The notes under the pieces were generated by a model. The model was not told the origin of the DNA. It made no database searches and worked only from the letters and a program-made list of their open reading frames with translations. A stretch of 64,000 nt of DNA from Lysobacter sp. K5869 (GTDB lineage Bacteria > Pseudomonadota > Gammaproteobacteria > Xanthomonadales > Xanthomonadaceae), in assembly GCF_018847975.1 (NCBI RefSeq), contig NZ_CP072597.1:5495001-5559000 (forward strand). The letters are read 5' to 3'. The position numbers were made by a program, and so were the translations under genes. Positions 27,039 to 35,544 of the stretch are shown here, in pieces. Positions within the stretch are counted from its first letter, which is position 1, and each line of letters starts with the position of its first letter.

Positions 27039-29099
27039 TCAGCGCTGCAGACTCAAGCTCAGGTTGTCGGCGAAGGCGTCGCCTTGCGTGTTGCCGTGCT
27101 CGAAACGGATCTCGACTTCGGCCCATTGCGCGTCGGCCGGCACCGCGCCGCCGAGTTCGTAGCGCTGCATCGCGCCGTTGCCGCCGGCCGGCGCCAATTC
27201 GAACGCGGTGCCGGCGTACAGCGCTTGCAGCCCCGGCCAGCTGCCGGCGGTGATCGGCGCCGGATAGCCGGCGTCGGCGCGATCGAGCGTGCGGTCGTAG
27301 CGCAGATACTGGCCCGGCTTGAACAGATAGGACTTGCTGTTGGCGAAGTTCAGCGCGCCGGCCCAATGCGCCGGCCATTCGCCGGTGCCCGGCCAGGTGG
27401 ATTCGGACAGGTAGCCCGGGTAGTAGCGGTCGGCGCGATCCAGATCGAGGTTGTAGCGGATGTATTGGTCGCGCTTGAAGAAGTACAGCTGGCTGCGGCT
27501 GAACATCAACACCGCGTCGAGATCGCGCGCGCCGCCGGCGAACTTCTCCAGGCCCGGCCAGTTCCCGGCGATCGGCAACGGATAGCCGGCATCGGCGCTG
27601 CGCGTGGCCAGATCGACGCGGATGTATTGGCTGCCCTTGAAGAAATACGCCTTGCCGCTGCCGCCATCGAAGGCTGCGTCGATGTCGCGCGCGCCGCCGT
27701 CGAACTTGTCCAGCCCCGTCCAGTTGCTGGCGATGGATTGCGGATAACCGGTGGCGACGCGGTCGGCGGCGATGTCGTAGCGGTAGTAGTCGCCGCCGCG
27801 GAACACGTGGCCGACGCTGCCGCTGCCGAAGCTGGCCATGCGCCGCTCGTCGTAGAAACGCAGGAACACCCGCGCGCGGTGGCCGCTGGACGCGCCCAGA
27901 TCGGCCGACAGCGCGAAGCGCACGCCGCTCAGATCGAGCCCGCGCAAATCCACGCGCTGGCTCAGGGTGTTGCTGCGCGACGCGTCGCGGCCGATGAACA
28001 GGTTCGCGCCGCCGCCGGCCGGACGCGCCGGCAGCCACGAATACTGCGTGTAATCCACGACCTGCCCGCCGCCGCCCTTGCGCCAACCGGGCACGTCGCT
28101 GTCGTAAGCGCGGTCGCGGCGGCCGACCGAATATTCGGCGTCGCCGTTGGCGAGCAGTTCGGCGCCGAACGCCGGCGCCGCCTCGCGCGCGGGCCGCTGC
28201 ATCGGCCGGCCGTCGAGTCCGGCGGGCACGGCCAGGCCCAGATGCGCGAGGATGCTGGGCGCGACGTCGACCTGACGCGGCGCCAACCGCAACGGTTCCA
28301 GCCCGAGCTTGGGCACCGACGCGCCGCTGAAGGCGATCAGGGTCTTGCGGTCGTCCGGCGTGTTGTGGCCGTGATGCACCGAGCCGCCATGGTCGGTGCC
28401 GACGACGATCAGCCAATCCTCGTCGGCGTAGCTCGGCCGCGCGCGCACCGCCGCCATCAGCTTGCCGATCGAGGCATCGACGCCGCGGATCGCCGCGGTG
28501 TAGCCGTCGGCGTCGCGATTGAAATAGGTGCCGGCGTGGCCGGCGCCGTCGGGTTCGTTGAAGTCCAGCAGCAGCGCGTCCGGGCCGGCCGGCTGCGCCA
28601 GCAGTTCCAGCGCCTTGGCCAGCACCTTGGCGTCGCTGCCGGCGTTGAAGACGGTATCCACGCCGGTCCACGGCAGCTGCGTGGCCAACGGCGACCACGC
28701 CACCGCGACCGCGGTGTTCTTGTCCGGCGCGGCGCGTTCGATCCGGGTCAGCACGTCGGGCCAGTCGACGTAATTCTTGCCGCTGAAGCTGTTGTCGTAG
28801 ACGCCGTGCTTGTCGCGTTCCACGCCGGTGAACAGCGAGGACCAGCCGGTGCCGCTGATCGCGGTGTCGGCGGTGAGGCCTTCGCGGCCGAGATAGCCGT
28901 CGGCGACCAGCGCGTCGAGGTTCGGCGTGGCGACCGCGCCGTAAACGTCGCCGCGGAAACCGTCGGTGCCGATGAACAACACCTTCGGCGTCTTGGCGGC
29001 GGCGGGCGCACAGACCGCCAAGGCCAGCGCGAGCGCGGCGCTGAGCGGACGAAGGACGGTGCGGGTAACAGTGCGAACGATCGGGCGATGCGACGGCAT
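27039..29099 (-). CDS. Secreted alkaline-phosphatase-superfamily hydrolase with hemopexin propeller
   Basis: A 686-residue exported protein: signal peptide to about residue 35, then an NPP/alkaline-phosphatase-type catalytic domain. This has metal ligands in GTDGFRGD (Asp46), a nucleophile region SGTGWSS (about 82-88), DFNEPDGAGH and GTDHGGSVHHGH. From about residue 311 a jelly-roll-like module (ELLANGDAEYS) begins. At about 425-640 four hemopexin-type blades follow, each with YFFKGxQYIRxD-like and GYPxxIxxNWPGL-like motifs. The final 40 residues (QWAEVEIRFEHGN to DNLSLSL) read like the closing strands of the jelly roll. Likely hydrolyses a phospho- or sulfo-ester outside the cytoplasm; substrate unknown. 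Confidence 0.82.
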   Translation of the reverse strand: MPSHRPIVRTVTRTVLRPLSAALALALAVCAPAAAKTPKVLFIGTDGFRGDVYGAVATPNLDALVADGYLGREGLTADTAISGTGWSSLFTGVERDKHGVYDNSFSGKNYVDWPDVLTRIERAAPDKNTAVAVAWSPLATQLPWTGVDTVFNAGSDAKVLAKALELLAQPAGPDALLLDFNEPDGAGHAGTYFNRDADGYTAAIRGVDASIGKLMAAVRARPSYADEDWLIVVGTDHGGSVHHGHNTPDDRKTLIAFSGASVPKLGLEPLRLAPRQVDVAPSILAHLGLAVPAGLDGRPMQRPAREAAPAFGAELLANGDAEYSVGRRDRAYDSDVPGWRKGGGGQVVDYTQYSWLPARPAGGGANLFIGRDASRSNTLSQRVDLRGLDLSGVRFALSADLGASSGHRARVFLRFYDERRMASFGSGSVGHVFRGGDYYRYDIAADRVATGYPQSIASNWTGLDKFDGGARDIDAAFDGGSGKAYFFKGSQYIRVDLATRSADAGYPLPIAGNWPGLEKFAGGARDLDAVLMFSRSQLYFFKRDQYIRYNLDLDRADRYYPGYLSESTWPGTGEWPAHWAGALNFANSKSYLFKPGQYLRYDRTLDRADAGYPAPITAGSWPGLQALYAGTAFELAPAGGNGAMQRYELGGAVPADAQWAEVEIRFEHGNTQGDAFADNLSLSLQR

Positions 29100-29312
29100 A
29101 CGGCGTTCCTGCTGCGGATGGGAGCGCGCAGGCTAGAGGCCGATTGCATCGCCGGATGTGACCCGATCCGCGCAGCGGCGCGGGGTTGGACGGCATCGGT
29201 CACGATTCGGTCATCGTGCGATGAAAACGCGTGGATTCGATGCACATACGAAGCACATCGCTCCGTCGCATCGCGCTGAAACCGACGGCGCGCGCGTTCC
29301 GCGCCGCCGCGC

Positions 29313-30074
29313 TCAGCCTTCGTTGCTCACCATCAACTGCACCCAATCGCCGGCGAACGACGTCACCCCGAACTGCACCGGCGCGCCCTGCGGATCGACG
29401 TTGAGCGAATGCACGCACAGCACCGGCCGGCGCGTGGATTGGCCGAGCACGCGCGCGACCTCGGCGCTGGGCAGGCGCGCCATCACCGCGGTGTGCTTGC
29501 GCAGGTAATCGCGCACGCCGAACTCGGCCAGGGTACGGGTCACCGACAATTGTTCGGCGAACACTTTGTCCAGGCCGGGAAAACGCGCGGCCGGAAACCA
29601 CGCCTCGCTGTGGTCGACGGTGCGGCCTTCGACTTCGCTGGAATACACCACGCGGTGCACGCGTTCGCCCGCGAGCAACCCGAGCGAGCGCGCCACCGCG
29701 CGCGGCGGCGACTGGGTGCCGGTTTCGATCAGGCGATAGCGGCTTTCCACGTTGAGATCGTGCATCGCCTTGCCGAAGCGGGTGCGCCGGCCGATCGGGT
29801 AGTGGTACGGATGCTCCTGCACGAAGCTGCCGCGCCCGGTTTCGGTGCGCAGGAAGCCGCGCTCCTCCAACGCCTCGATCGCGCGGCGCACGGTATGGCG
29901 GTTGACGCCGAAGCGCTTGGCCAGATCGAACGCGGACGGCAGCTTGTCGCCTTCGCTGAGCGCGCCGGCGCGGATGTCCTTGAGCAGCGCGGTTTCGATC
30001 TGCTGCCACAGCGGCATCGCGGCGTCGCGCTGGGCCGGATCGGCGGCGGCGACCGCGGTAGCGGGGGATGTCAT
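29313..30074 (-). CDS. GntR/HutC-family (UTRA) transcriptional regulator, PhnF-like
   Basis: A 253-residue regulator. The N-terminal winged helix (MPLWQQIETALLKDIRAG, LAKRFGVNRHTVRRAIEALEERG) is followed by a UTRA effector domain (TGRGSFVQE, RVHRVVYSSEVEGRTVDHSEAWFP). The layout matches PhnF-type repressors of phosphonate genes. The ATG at 30074 has GGAGG four bases upstream. The gene is divergent from phnM, and an operator copy lies 25 bases before its start, so autoregulation is expected. It is the best candidate to bind all three ACTAGACAGGTC sites. Confidence 0.87.
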   Translation of the reverse strand: MTSPATAVAAADPAQRDAAMPLWQQIETALLKDIRAGALSEGDKLPSAFDLAKRFGVNRHTVRRAIEALEERGFLRTETGRGSFVQEHPYHYPIGRRTRFGKAMHDLNVESRYRLIETGTQSPPRAVARSLGLLAGERVHRVVYSSEVEGRTVDHSEAWFPAARFPGLDKVFAEQLSVTRTLAEFGVRDYLRKHTAVMARLPSAEVARVLGQSTRRPVLCVHSLNVDPQGAPVQFGVTSFAGDWVQLMVSNEG

Positions 30075-30098
30075 ACAACCTCCATCTGCGCTTGGTTC

Positions 30099-30123
30099 AC
30101 TAGACAGGTCGCATCGCGCGTCC
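30099..30123 (+). promoter_or_regulatory. Operator copy 2 (gntR-phnM divergent region)
   Basis: ACTAGACAGGTC (30099-30110), nine bases, then GTCC (30120-30123), identical in layout to the copies at 20335 and 31404. It lies in the 115-bp gap between the divergent regulator and phnM-like gene, 25 bases from the former start and starting 91 bases before the latter. Confidence 0.82.
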
Positions 30124-30189
30124 GTCGTCATGAGAACCCGCCGGCGTTGCATGACGGTGACAACCGCCCAGGCCTCGACCGGAACCGCA

Positions 30190-31332
30190 ATGACCGTTGC
30201 CGAATTACTGCTCGATAACGCCCGACTGGTCCTGCCCGACCGCGTCGTCCACGGCCACCTGCGCGTCGCCGGCGGGCGCGTGCTGGAGTTCGGCGAAGGC
30301 CGCCTGCGTTCGCCGTCGGCGCTGGATTGCGGCGGCGATTACCTGCTGCCGGGACTGGTCGAGCTGCACACCGACAACCTGGAAAAACACCTGCTGCCGC
30401 GCCCCGGCGCGCACTGGCCCGCGGCCGCGGCGGTGCGCGCGCACGATGCGCAGTTGCTCGCGTCCGGCATCACCACCGCGCTCAACGCGATCTCGGTCGG
30501 CGAAGAAGAAGCCGAGGAAGCGGTCGAGCCGCGCGGCGTGCTGGCCGCGCTGGCGCAGGCGCGCGAGGACGGCGCGCTGCGCATCGAACACGGCGTGCAC
30601 CTGCGCTGCGAGCTGCCCTGCCCGGATCTGCCGCAGCGCCTGCAACCGCTGCTGGACACGCCGCAGCTGCGCTTGCTGTCGCTGATGGACCACACGCCCG
30701 GGCAGCGCCAGTTCCACGATCTGGAGCGTTACCGCGCCTACGCCGCGCGCCACGGCAACGTCCGCGACGACGGCGCGTTCCAGGCCCAGGTGCGCCGCCT
30801 GCAAGACCTGCAGCACCGCCACGCCGCCGCGCACCGCCGCGTCGTGCTGGCGCTGGCGCGCGAACGCGGGCTGCCGCTGGCCAGCCACGACGATTCCGAT
30901 CTGGCCCACGTCGCCGAAGCGGTCGAAGCCGGCGCGCGCATCGCCGAATTCCCGGTCAACCTCGCCACCGCGCGCGCCGCGCGCGCGGCCGGGCTGAGCG
31001 TGCTGGCCGGCGCGCCGAATCTGGTCCGCGGCGGCTCGCACAGCGGCAACGTCGCCGCGATCGATCTCGCCCGCGCCGGCGCGCTCGACGCGCTGTCGTC
31101 GGATTACGTGCCGGCGAGCCTGCTGCTGGCCGCGTTCCAGCTCGGCGAGTGGGACAGCATCGGGCTGCCGCGCGCGGTGGCGATGGTGACCCGCACGCCG
31201 GCGCGCGCGGCCGGCTTCGAGGACCGCGGCGAACTCGCCGCCGGCCAGCGCGCCGACCTGCTGCGCGTGCGCGTGGTGCGCGGCTTGCCGCTGCTCGACG
31301 CGGCGTGGGTGGCGGGCGAGCGCCGGTATTGA
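30190..31332 (+). CDS. phnM: PhnM-like amidohydrolase (ribose methylphosphonate triphosphate diphosphatase family)
   Basis: A 380-residue amidohydrolase-superfamily protein, the length of E. coli PhnM (378). The family block LVELHTDNLEKHLLPRPGAHWP and the later LASHDDSD (about residues 231-238) carry probable metal ligands, and SSDYVPASLLLAAFQL is typical of PhnM. In the C-P lyase pathway PhnM removes pyrophosphate from ribose-1-methylphosphonate-5-triphosphate. No phnG-L genes are visible, so either those lie elsewhere or this copy has another substrate. An in-frame ATG at 30151 is an alternative start. Confidence 0.85.
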   Translation: MTVAELLLDNARLVLPDRVVHGHLRVAGGRVLEFGEGRLRSPSALDCGGDYLLPGLVELHTDNLEKHLLPRPGAHWPAAAAVRAHDAQLLASGITTALNAISVGEEEAEEAVEPRGVLAALAQAREDGALRIEHGVHLRCELPCPDLPQRLQPLLDTPQLRLLSLMDHTPGQRQFHDLERYRAYAARHGNVRDDGAFQAQVRRLQDLQHRHAAAHRRVVLALARERGLPLASHDDSDLAHVAEAVEAGARIAEFPVNLATARAARAAGLSVLAGAPNLVRGGSHSGNVAAIDLARAGALDALSSDYVPASLLLAAFQLGEWDSIGLPRAVAMVTRTPARAAGFEDRGELAAGQRADLLRVRVVRGLPLLDAAWVAGERRY

Positions 31333-31403
31333 GCCGCGACGGCACCACTGGGATCGATACCGCCCGGCTCGACACCACCTGAATCGGCGCCGCCCGCCGA
31401 TCC

Positions 31404-31428
31404 ACTAGACAGGTCGCCCCGGCAGTCC
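31404..31428 (+). promoter_or_regulatory. Operator copy 3 (TonB-dependent receptor promoter)
   Basis: ACTAGACAGGTC (31404-31415), nine bases, then GTCC (31425-31428), in the 176-bp gap between phnM and the receptor gene, starting 105 bases before the receptor ATG. Its presence suggests the receptor has its own promoter under the same control as phnM and the phosphonatase-like operon. Confidence 0.82.
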
Positions 31429-31508
31429 GCACCGCGCGCGCGGGCCTTCATATCGCCTCGCTGTAATGCCGCCCCATCGCCGCCGCGGCGCGCATTCCAC
31501 GAGATCCC

Positions 31509-33758
31509 ATGAACGTCCTCACCCGCACTCCTCTGGCTTCGGCCCTGTTCGCCGCGCTGCTGCCCCTGGCCGGCCACGCCGCCGCGCCCGTCGCCGACGC
31601 CGCGGCCGCCGGCGCGCCGCTCGAGCACGGCGACGCCGCCACGCTCGACACCATCTCGGTGATCGGCCATCGCGACACCCGCCAGGTCCAGCACGTCGGT
31701 CAGGTCGAACTGCAATCGGTCGCGCCGGGCACCAACCCGGTCAAGGTGCTGGAGAAGCTGCCCGGCGTGCATTTCGTCAGCTCCGACCCGTGGGGCAGCT
31801 ACGAATGGTCGAACCGCATCGCCATCCGCGGCTTCGCTCAGAACCAGCTCGGCTACGCGCTCGACGACATCCCGCTCGGCGACAACAGCTACGCCAACAA
31901 CAACGGCCTCTCGCCGAACCGCGCGATCCTGCCGGAGAACGTGGCCGAACTCGAACTGGCGCAAGGCGCCGGCGCGCTGCGCATTCCCTCCACCAGCAAC
32001 CTCGGCGGCGCGTTGCTGCTGCATTCCTCCGACCCGGCCGCCGAGTTCGGCGCGCGCGCAGGATTCGCGTTCGGCGACAACGCCACCCTGCGCAGCTTCG
32101 TGCGCGTGGACACCGGCGACCTCGGCGGCTTCAGCGCCTACGTCTCGGGCATGCGCAACGAGGCCGACCGCTGGAAAGGCGCGGGCGTGCAGGAACAGCA
32201 GCAGTTCAACGGCAAGGCCGTGTACCAGTGGGACAAGGGCCGCGTCGCGCTGTGGCTGTCGAACTCGCGCCGCAACGAAACCGACGACCCGGACCTCTCG
32301 CTCGACCTGATCCGCCGCTGCGGCTACGACTGGGACAACTACGCGCCGGACTGGCAGCGCGCGCTCGACGCCGCCAACGGCCGCTTCAGCGGCTGCGTCA
32401 AGACCAAGGACGACGCGTACTACCTCGCGCGCGGCCTGCGCAACGACGATCTGGCCGCGCTGTCGGGCGAATTCGACCTCAGCGACGCGCTGCGCCTCAA
32501 CGCCACCGGCTATTACCACCGCAACGAAGGCCAGGGCCACTGGTTCACGCCCTACATCAGTTCGCCGACGATTCCGATGGCGCTGCGCATCACCAGCTAC
32601 GACATCGAACGCAGCGGCTTCAACGCGCGGCTGAGCTACGCCGTCGGCAACCACACGCTGGAAGGCGGCGTGTGGCTGGAGGACAGCGTGCACGGCGCCG
32701 GCCGCAGCTTCGTCAACATCGCCGGCCCCATCGATGATCAGCGCTTCTTCGACCGCAGCGAGTTCGCCCAGCGCCTGTTCCGCCAGCGCTTCGACACCCG
32801 CACCCGCCAGTGGTATCTGCAGGACACGATGCGCTTCTTCGACGAACGCCTGACCGTCAACGCCGGTTTCAAGGGCCAGGACGTGGTCACCGACGGCACG
32901 GTCGTCGTCGCCGGCCGCGCCGGCGGGCGCCTGAGCGCGCGCGACGGCTTCCTGCCGCAGCTCGGCGCGTCGTGGCAGTTGAACGAGCGCAGCGACGTGT
33001 TCGCCAACTACGCCGAGAATCAGGCCGCGTTCCGCCCCGGCGTCAACGGCGCGTGGTCGCTGACCCAGGCCTCGTTCGACCTCAGCCGCGCCACCGCCAA
33101 GCCCGAGCAGTCCAAGACCCTGGAACTGGGCTGGCGCTACGGCGACGAGCATTACCAACTTTCCACCACGCTGTACGGCGTGAACTTCGACGACCGCCAG
33201 TTGGTGATCGTGCCCTGCCCCGGCGTGGTCAGTTGCCCGAACCAGTTCGCCAACGTCGGCAAGGCGCGCACGCTCGGCGGCGAAGTCGCGTTCGTGTGGA
33301 CGCCGAACGAACACCTGCGCTGGCTGACCAGCTATGCGTACAACGATTCGCAGTACCGCTCGAATTACGTCACCGGCGGCAAGTTGGTGGAGGTGCGCGG
33401 CAAGCAGATGGTCGACACGCCGAAGCAGTTGTTCGCGACCGAACTGAGCTACGGCATCGGCGAGGTCGAACTGCGGTTGGGCGGCAAGTACACCGGCAAG
33501 CGCTACTACACCTACAGCAACGACGCCGGCACCGACGCGTTCTGGCTGTGGGACGCGGGGGTGAGCTGGCAGAAGCGCGATCTCGGCCAGATCAAGTCGC
33601 TGCGGGTCGGGCTCAACGTCTACAACCTGCTCGACAAGACCTACATCGCCACGCTCGGCAGCAACGGCTTCCGCGATTACGACCCGCAGGGCACGTTCCA
33701 GACCCTGCTGACCGGCGCGCCGCGGCAGTGGTTCTTGTCGGTGGACGCGCAGTTCTGA
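31509..33758 (+). CDS. TonB-dependent outer-membrane receptor
   Basis: A 749-residue receptor with signal peptide (to about residue 25), TonB box DTISVIG (47-53), plug domain (VLEKLPGVHF, IAIRGF, ELAQGAGALRIPSTSNLGGAL) and a 22-strand-type barrel ending in the aromatic terminal residue of SVDAQF. The barrel closest resembles siderophore or ferric-citrate-type receptors, which does not fix the ligand. Sharing an operator with PhnM and phosphonatase-like genes suggests a phosphonate, or a phosphonate-containing natural product, as ligand. That is inference from regulation and position. Confidence 0.9.
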   Translation: MNVLTRTPLASALFAALLPLAGHAAAPVADAAAAGAPLEHGDAATLDTISVIGHRDTRQVQHVGQVELQSVAPGTNPVKVLEKLPGVHFVSSDPWGSYEWSNRIAIRGFAQNQLGYALDDIPLGDNSYANNNGLSPNRAILPENVAELELAQGAGALRIPSTSNLGGALLLHSSDPAAEFGARAGFAFGDNATLRSFVRVDTGDLGGFSAYVSGMRNEADRWKGAGVQEQQQFNGKAVYQWDKGRVALWLSNSRRNETDDPDLSLDLIRRCGYDWDNYAPDWQRALDAANGRFSGCVKTKDDAYYLARGLRNDDLAALSGEFDLSDALRLNATGYYHRNEGQGHWFTPYISSPTIPMALRITSYDIERSGFNARLSYAVGNHTLEGGVWLEDSVHGAGRSFVNIAGPIDDQRFFDRSEFAQRLFRQRFDTRTRQWYLQDTMRFFDERLTVNAGFKGQDVVTDGTVVVAGRAGGRLSARDGFLPQLGASWQLNERSDVFANYAENQAAFRPGVNGAWSLTQASFDLSRATAKPEQSKTLELGWRYGDEHYQLSTTLYGVNFDDRQLVIVPCPGVVSCPNQFANVGKARTLGGEVAFVWTPNEHLRWLTSYAYNDSQYRSNYVTGGKLVEVRGKQMVDTPKQLFATELSYGIGEVELRLGGKYTGKRYYTYSNDAGTDAFWLWDAGVSWQKRDLGQIKSLRVGLNVYNLLDKTYIATLGSNGFRDYDPQGTFQTLLTGAPRQWFLSVDAQF

Positions 33759-33810
33759 GCGAGCGCGGCGGCGTCGTTGCAGGCAACGGCGCCGCGGCTT
33801 GGAGGGCGGC

Positions 33811-33967
33811 GAAAATCAAAATGGGTTCCGGCTTGCGCCGGAATGACGGAGGGGTGGGGCGACGCGATCCGCCGATGCCGAGGACCTGCCTCCTCCTCAC
33901 CGTCATTGCCGAGGACCTGCGTCCTCCCCCTCACCGTCATTCCGGCGCAAGCCGGAACCCATTTTGA
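33811..33967. repeat. CATTCCGGC repeat pair (right side of the accessory block) with 35-bp direct repeat
   Basis: One copy in reverse (33811-33849, AAAATCAAAATGGGTTCCGG) and one forward (33935-33967) of the family seen at 18416. Between them a GCCGAGGACCTGC-containing unit of about 35 bp is repeated twice. They lie immediately left of purN, mirroring the copy right of purM. Confidence 0.85.
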
Positions 33968-34010
33968 CGTCGCCTTTCCCCATCGCCCCACCGCGATCCC
34001 CCGGATCGCC

Positions 34011-34016
34011 TAAAAT
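34011..34016 (+). promoter_or_regulatory. Probable -10 element of purN
   Basis: TAAAAT in CCTAAAATGCC, 30 bases before the purN start, resembling the purM -10 context. purN therefore seems to have its own promoter. Confidence 0.45.
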
Positions 34017-34045
34017 GCCGCACCGCTCCCAACCCGCCGCCCGCA

Positions 34046-34729
34046 ATGCCCCAGCCGCTTCCCCGCATCGCCGTCCTCGCATCGGGCCGCGGCAGCAACC
34101 TGCAGGCCGTGCTCGACGCGATCGCCGCCGGCACGCTGGACGGCGAGGTGGTCGGGGTGTTCTCCGACAAGCCCGCCGCGGCCGCGCTGCAGCGGGTCGC
34201 GCCGGACCGGCGCTGGTCGGCCGCGGCCAAGACCTACCCCACCCGCGACGCCTTCGACGCCGACCTCGCGCAGGCCGTCGCCGCCGTGCGCCCGGACTGG
34301 ATCCTGTGCGCCGGCTATCTGCGCATCCTCGGCGCCGCCTTCGTCGAGCGCTTCCGCGGCCGCACGATCAACATTCACCCCTCGCTGCTGCCCAAGTACC
34401 GCGGCCTGCACACCCACGCGCGGGCGATCGAAGCCGGCGACCGCGAGCACGGCGCGAGCGTGCATTTCGTCATCCCCGAACTCGACGCCGGCGCGGTGAT
34501 CGCGCAGGCCGTGGTGCCGGTGAACACCGGCGATACGCCCGAACTGCTGGCCGAACGCGTACTCGGTGTGGAACACCCGCTGCTGCTGGCAGTGATGCGT
34601 TTGGCGGTCTCGGGTCGGCTGGCTGAACACGGCGCAACCGTGCAGGTCGACGGTCATCCGCTATTTACGCCGCTGCGTTTAGATTTCGCCGGCCGTCTGA
34701 CCGAACCGGACAGCGGCGCGGCGGTCTGA
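34046..34729 (+). CDS. purN: Phosphoribosylglycinamide formyltransferase
   Basis: Third step of purine synthesis, formyl transfer from 10-formyltetrahydrofolate to GAR. At 227 residues it is slightly longer than the E. coli enzyme (212). The N-terminal phosphate loop SGRGSNLQ, the catalytic NIHPSLLPKYRGLHTHARAI and HGASVHFVIPELDAGAVI are diagnostic. It lies 95 bases before the first DUF3108 gene, and about 15.8 kb from purM. Confidence 0.95.
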   Translation: MPQPLPRIAVLASGRGSNLQAVLDAIAAGTLDGEVVGVFSDKPAAAALQRVAPDRRWSAAAKTYPTRDAFDADLAQAVAAVRPDWILCAGYLRILGAAFVERFRGRTINIHPSLLPKYRGLHTHARAIEAGDREHGASVHFVIPELDAGAVIAQAVVPVNTGDTPELLAERVLGVEHPLLLAVMRLAVSGRLAEHGATVQVDGHPLFTPLRLDFAGRLTEPDSGAAV

Positions 34730-34824
34730 CACCGCGCCCGGCGCGGCGCTTCGGGCCGCGCGCACAACGACCGCACCGCCCCCTTCCCTCCGCGCTTCGC
34801 GCACCAGGATCCGCCCGCGTCGTC

Positions 34825-35544
34825 ATGAAGCCCTTCCTGCCCCTGCTGCTGGCCGCGCTGACCGGCGCGGCCGCGCCCACCAGCGCGCTGGCGCTGGAAC
34901 CGTTCGTGGCCAACTACCAGGTGTTCAACGGCGGCAAGGCCCTCGGCGACGCCACCATGCAGGTCAAGCCCGAGGCCGGCCACTGGCGCATCGACCTGGA
35001 CATGCGCGCCGAGCACGGCATGCTGAGCCTGGCCGGCGCCGCCGCGCAGCAGACCACGGTGTTCGATCTGGTCGGCGACGCCTACCGCCCGCTGAGCCAG
35101 ACCATGGTGCGCAAGGTGCTGTTTTCCAAGCGCATCATCAACGGCGAGTACGACTGGGCCCAGCACAGCGCGCAGTGGAGCGGCGACGTCAAGGAACACC
35201 GGCGCAAGCCGATCCCGCTGCAGGACGGCGACATGAGCGGGCTGCTGATCAACCTCGCCGTGGTCCGCGACGCCCAGCCCGGCAAAACGCTGAGTTACCG
35301 ATTCGTCGATTCCGGCCGCGCCCGCCCGCACCAATATGTGGTGCAGCAGGAGCTCGAAGGCGTCAAGATCGACGACATGAGCTTCAACGCGATGCGCGTC
35401 AACCGCGTGCAGAGCGGCAACGAGGAAACCTCGATCTGGGTTGTGGACGGCGTCCCCACCCCGGTCCGCATCTTGCAGCGCGAAGACGGCCAGGACACGT
35501 ACGATCTTCGTCTGGTCGAATACAAAGGAGTCAACGAACAATGA
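34825..35544 (+). CDS. DUF3108 exported protein, copy 1
   Basis: A 239-residue protein with a signal peptide (LPLLLAALTGAAAPTSALA, mature start LEPFVANYQ). The DUF3108 fold is probably a periplasmic lipid- or polymer-binding beta sandwich; its role is unknown. Features are ANYQVFNGGKALGDATM at the N-terminus and EYDWAQHSAQWSGDVK, LLINLAVVRDA and PVRILQREDGQDTYDLRLVEY in the rest. The stop overlaps the ATGATG start of the second copy. Confidence 0.85.
   Translation: MKPFLPLLLAALTGAAAPTSALALEPFVANYQVFNGGKALGDATMQVKPEAGHWRIDLDMRAEHGMLSLAGAAAQQTTVFDLVGDAYRPLSQTMVRKVLFSKRIINGEYDWAQHSAQWSGDVKEHRRKPIPLQDGDMSGLLINLAVVRDAQPGKTLSYRFVDSGRARPHQYVVQQELEGVKIDDMSFNAMRVNRVQSGNEETSIWVVDGVPTPVRILQREDGQDTYDLRLVEYKGVNEQ

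Noticed and set aside
33811..33967. Insertion-sequence ends flanking the accessory block
   Set aside because: The repeats are short hairpins also found at 60424; no transposase, target duplication or integrase is seen.
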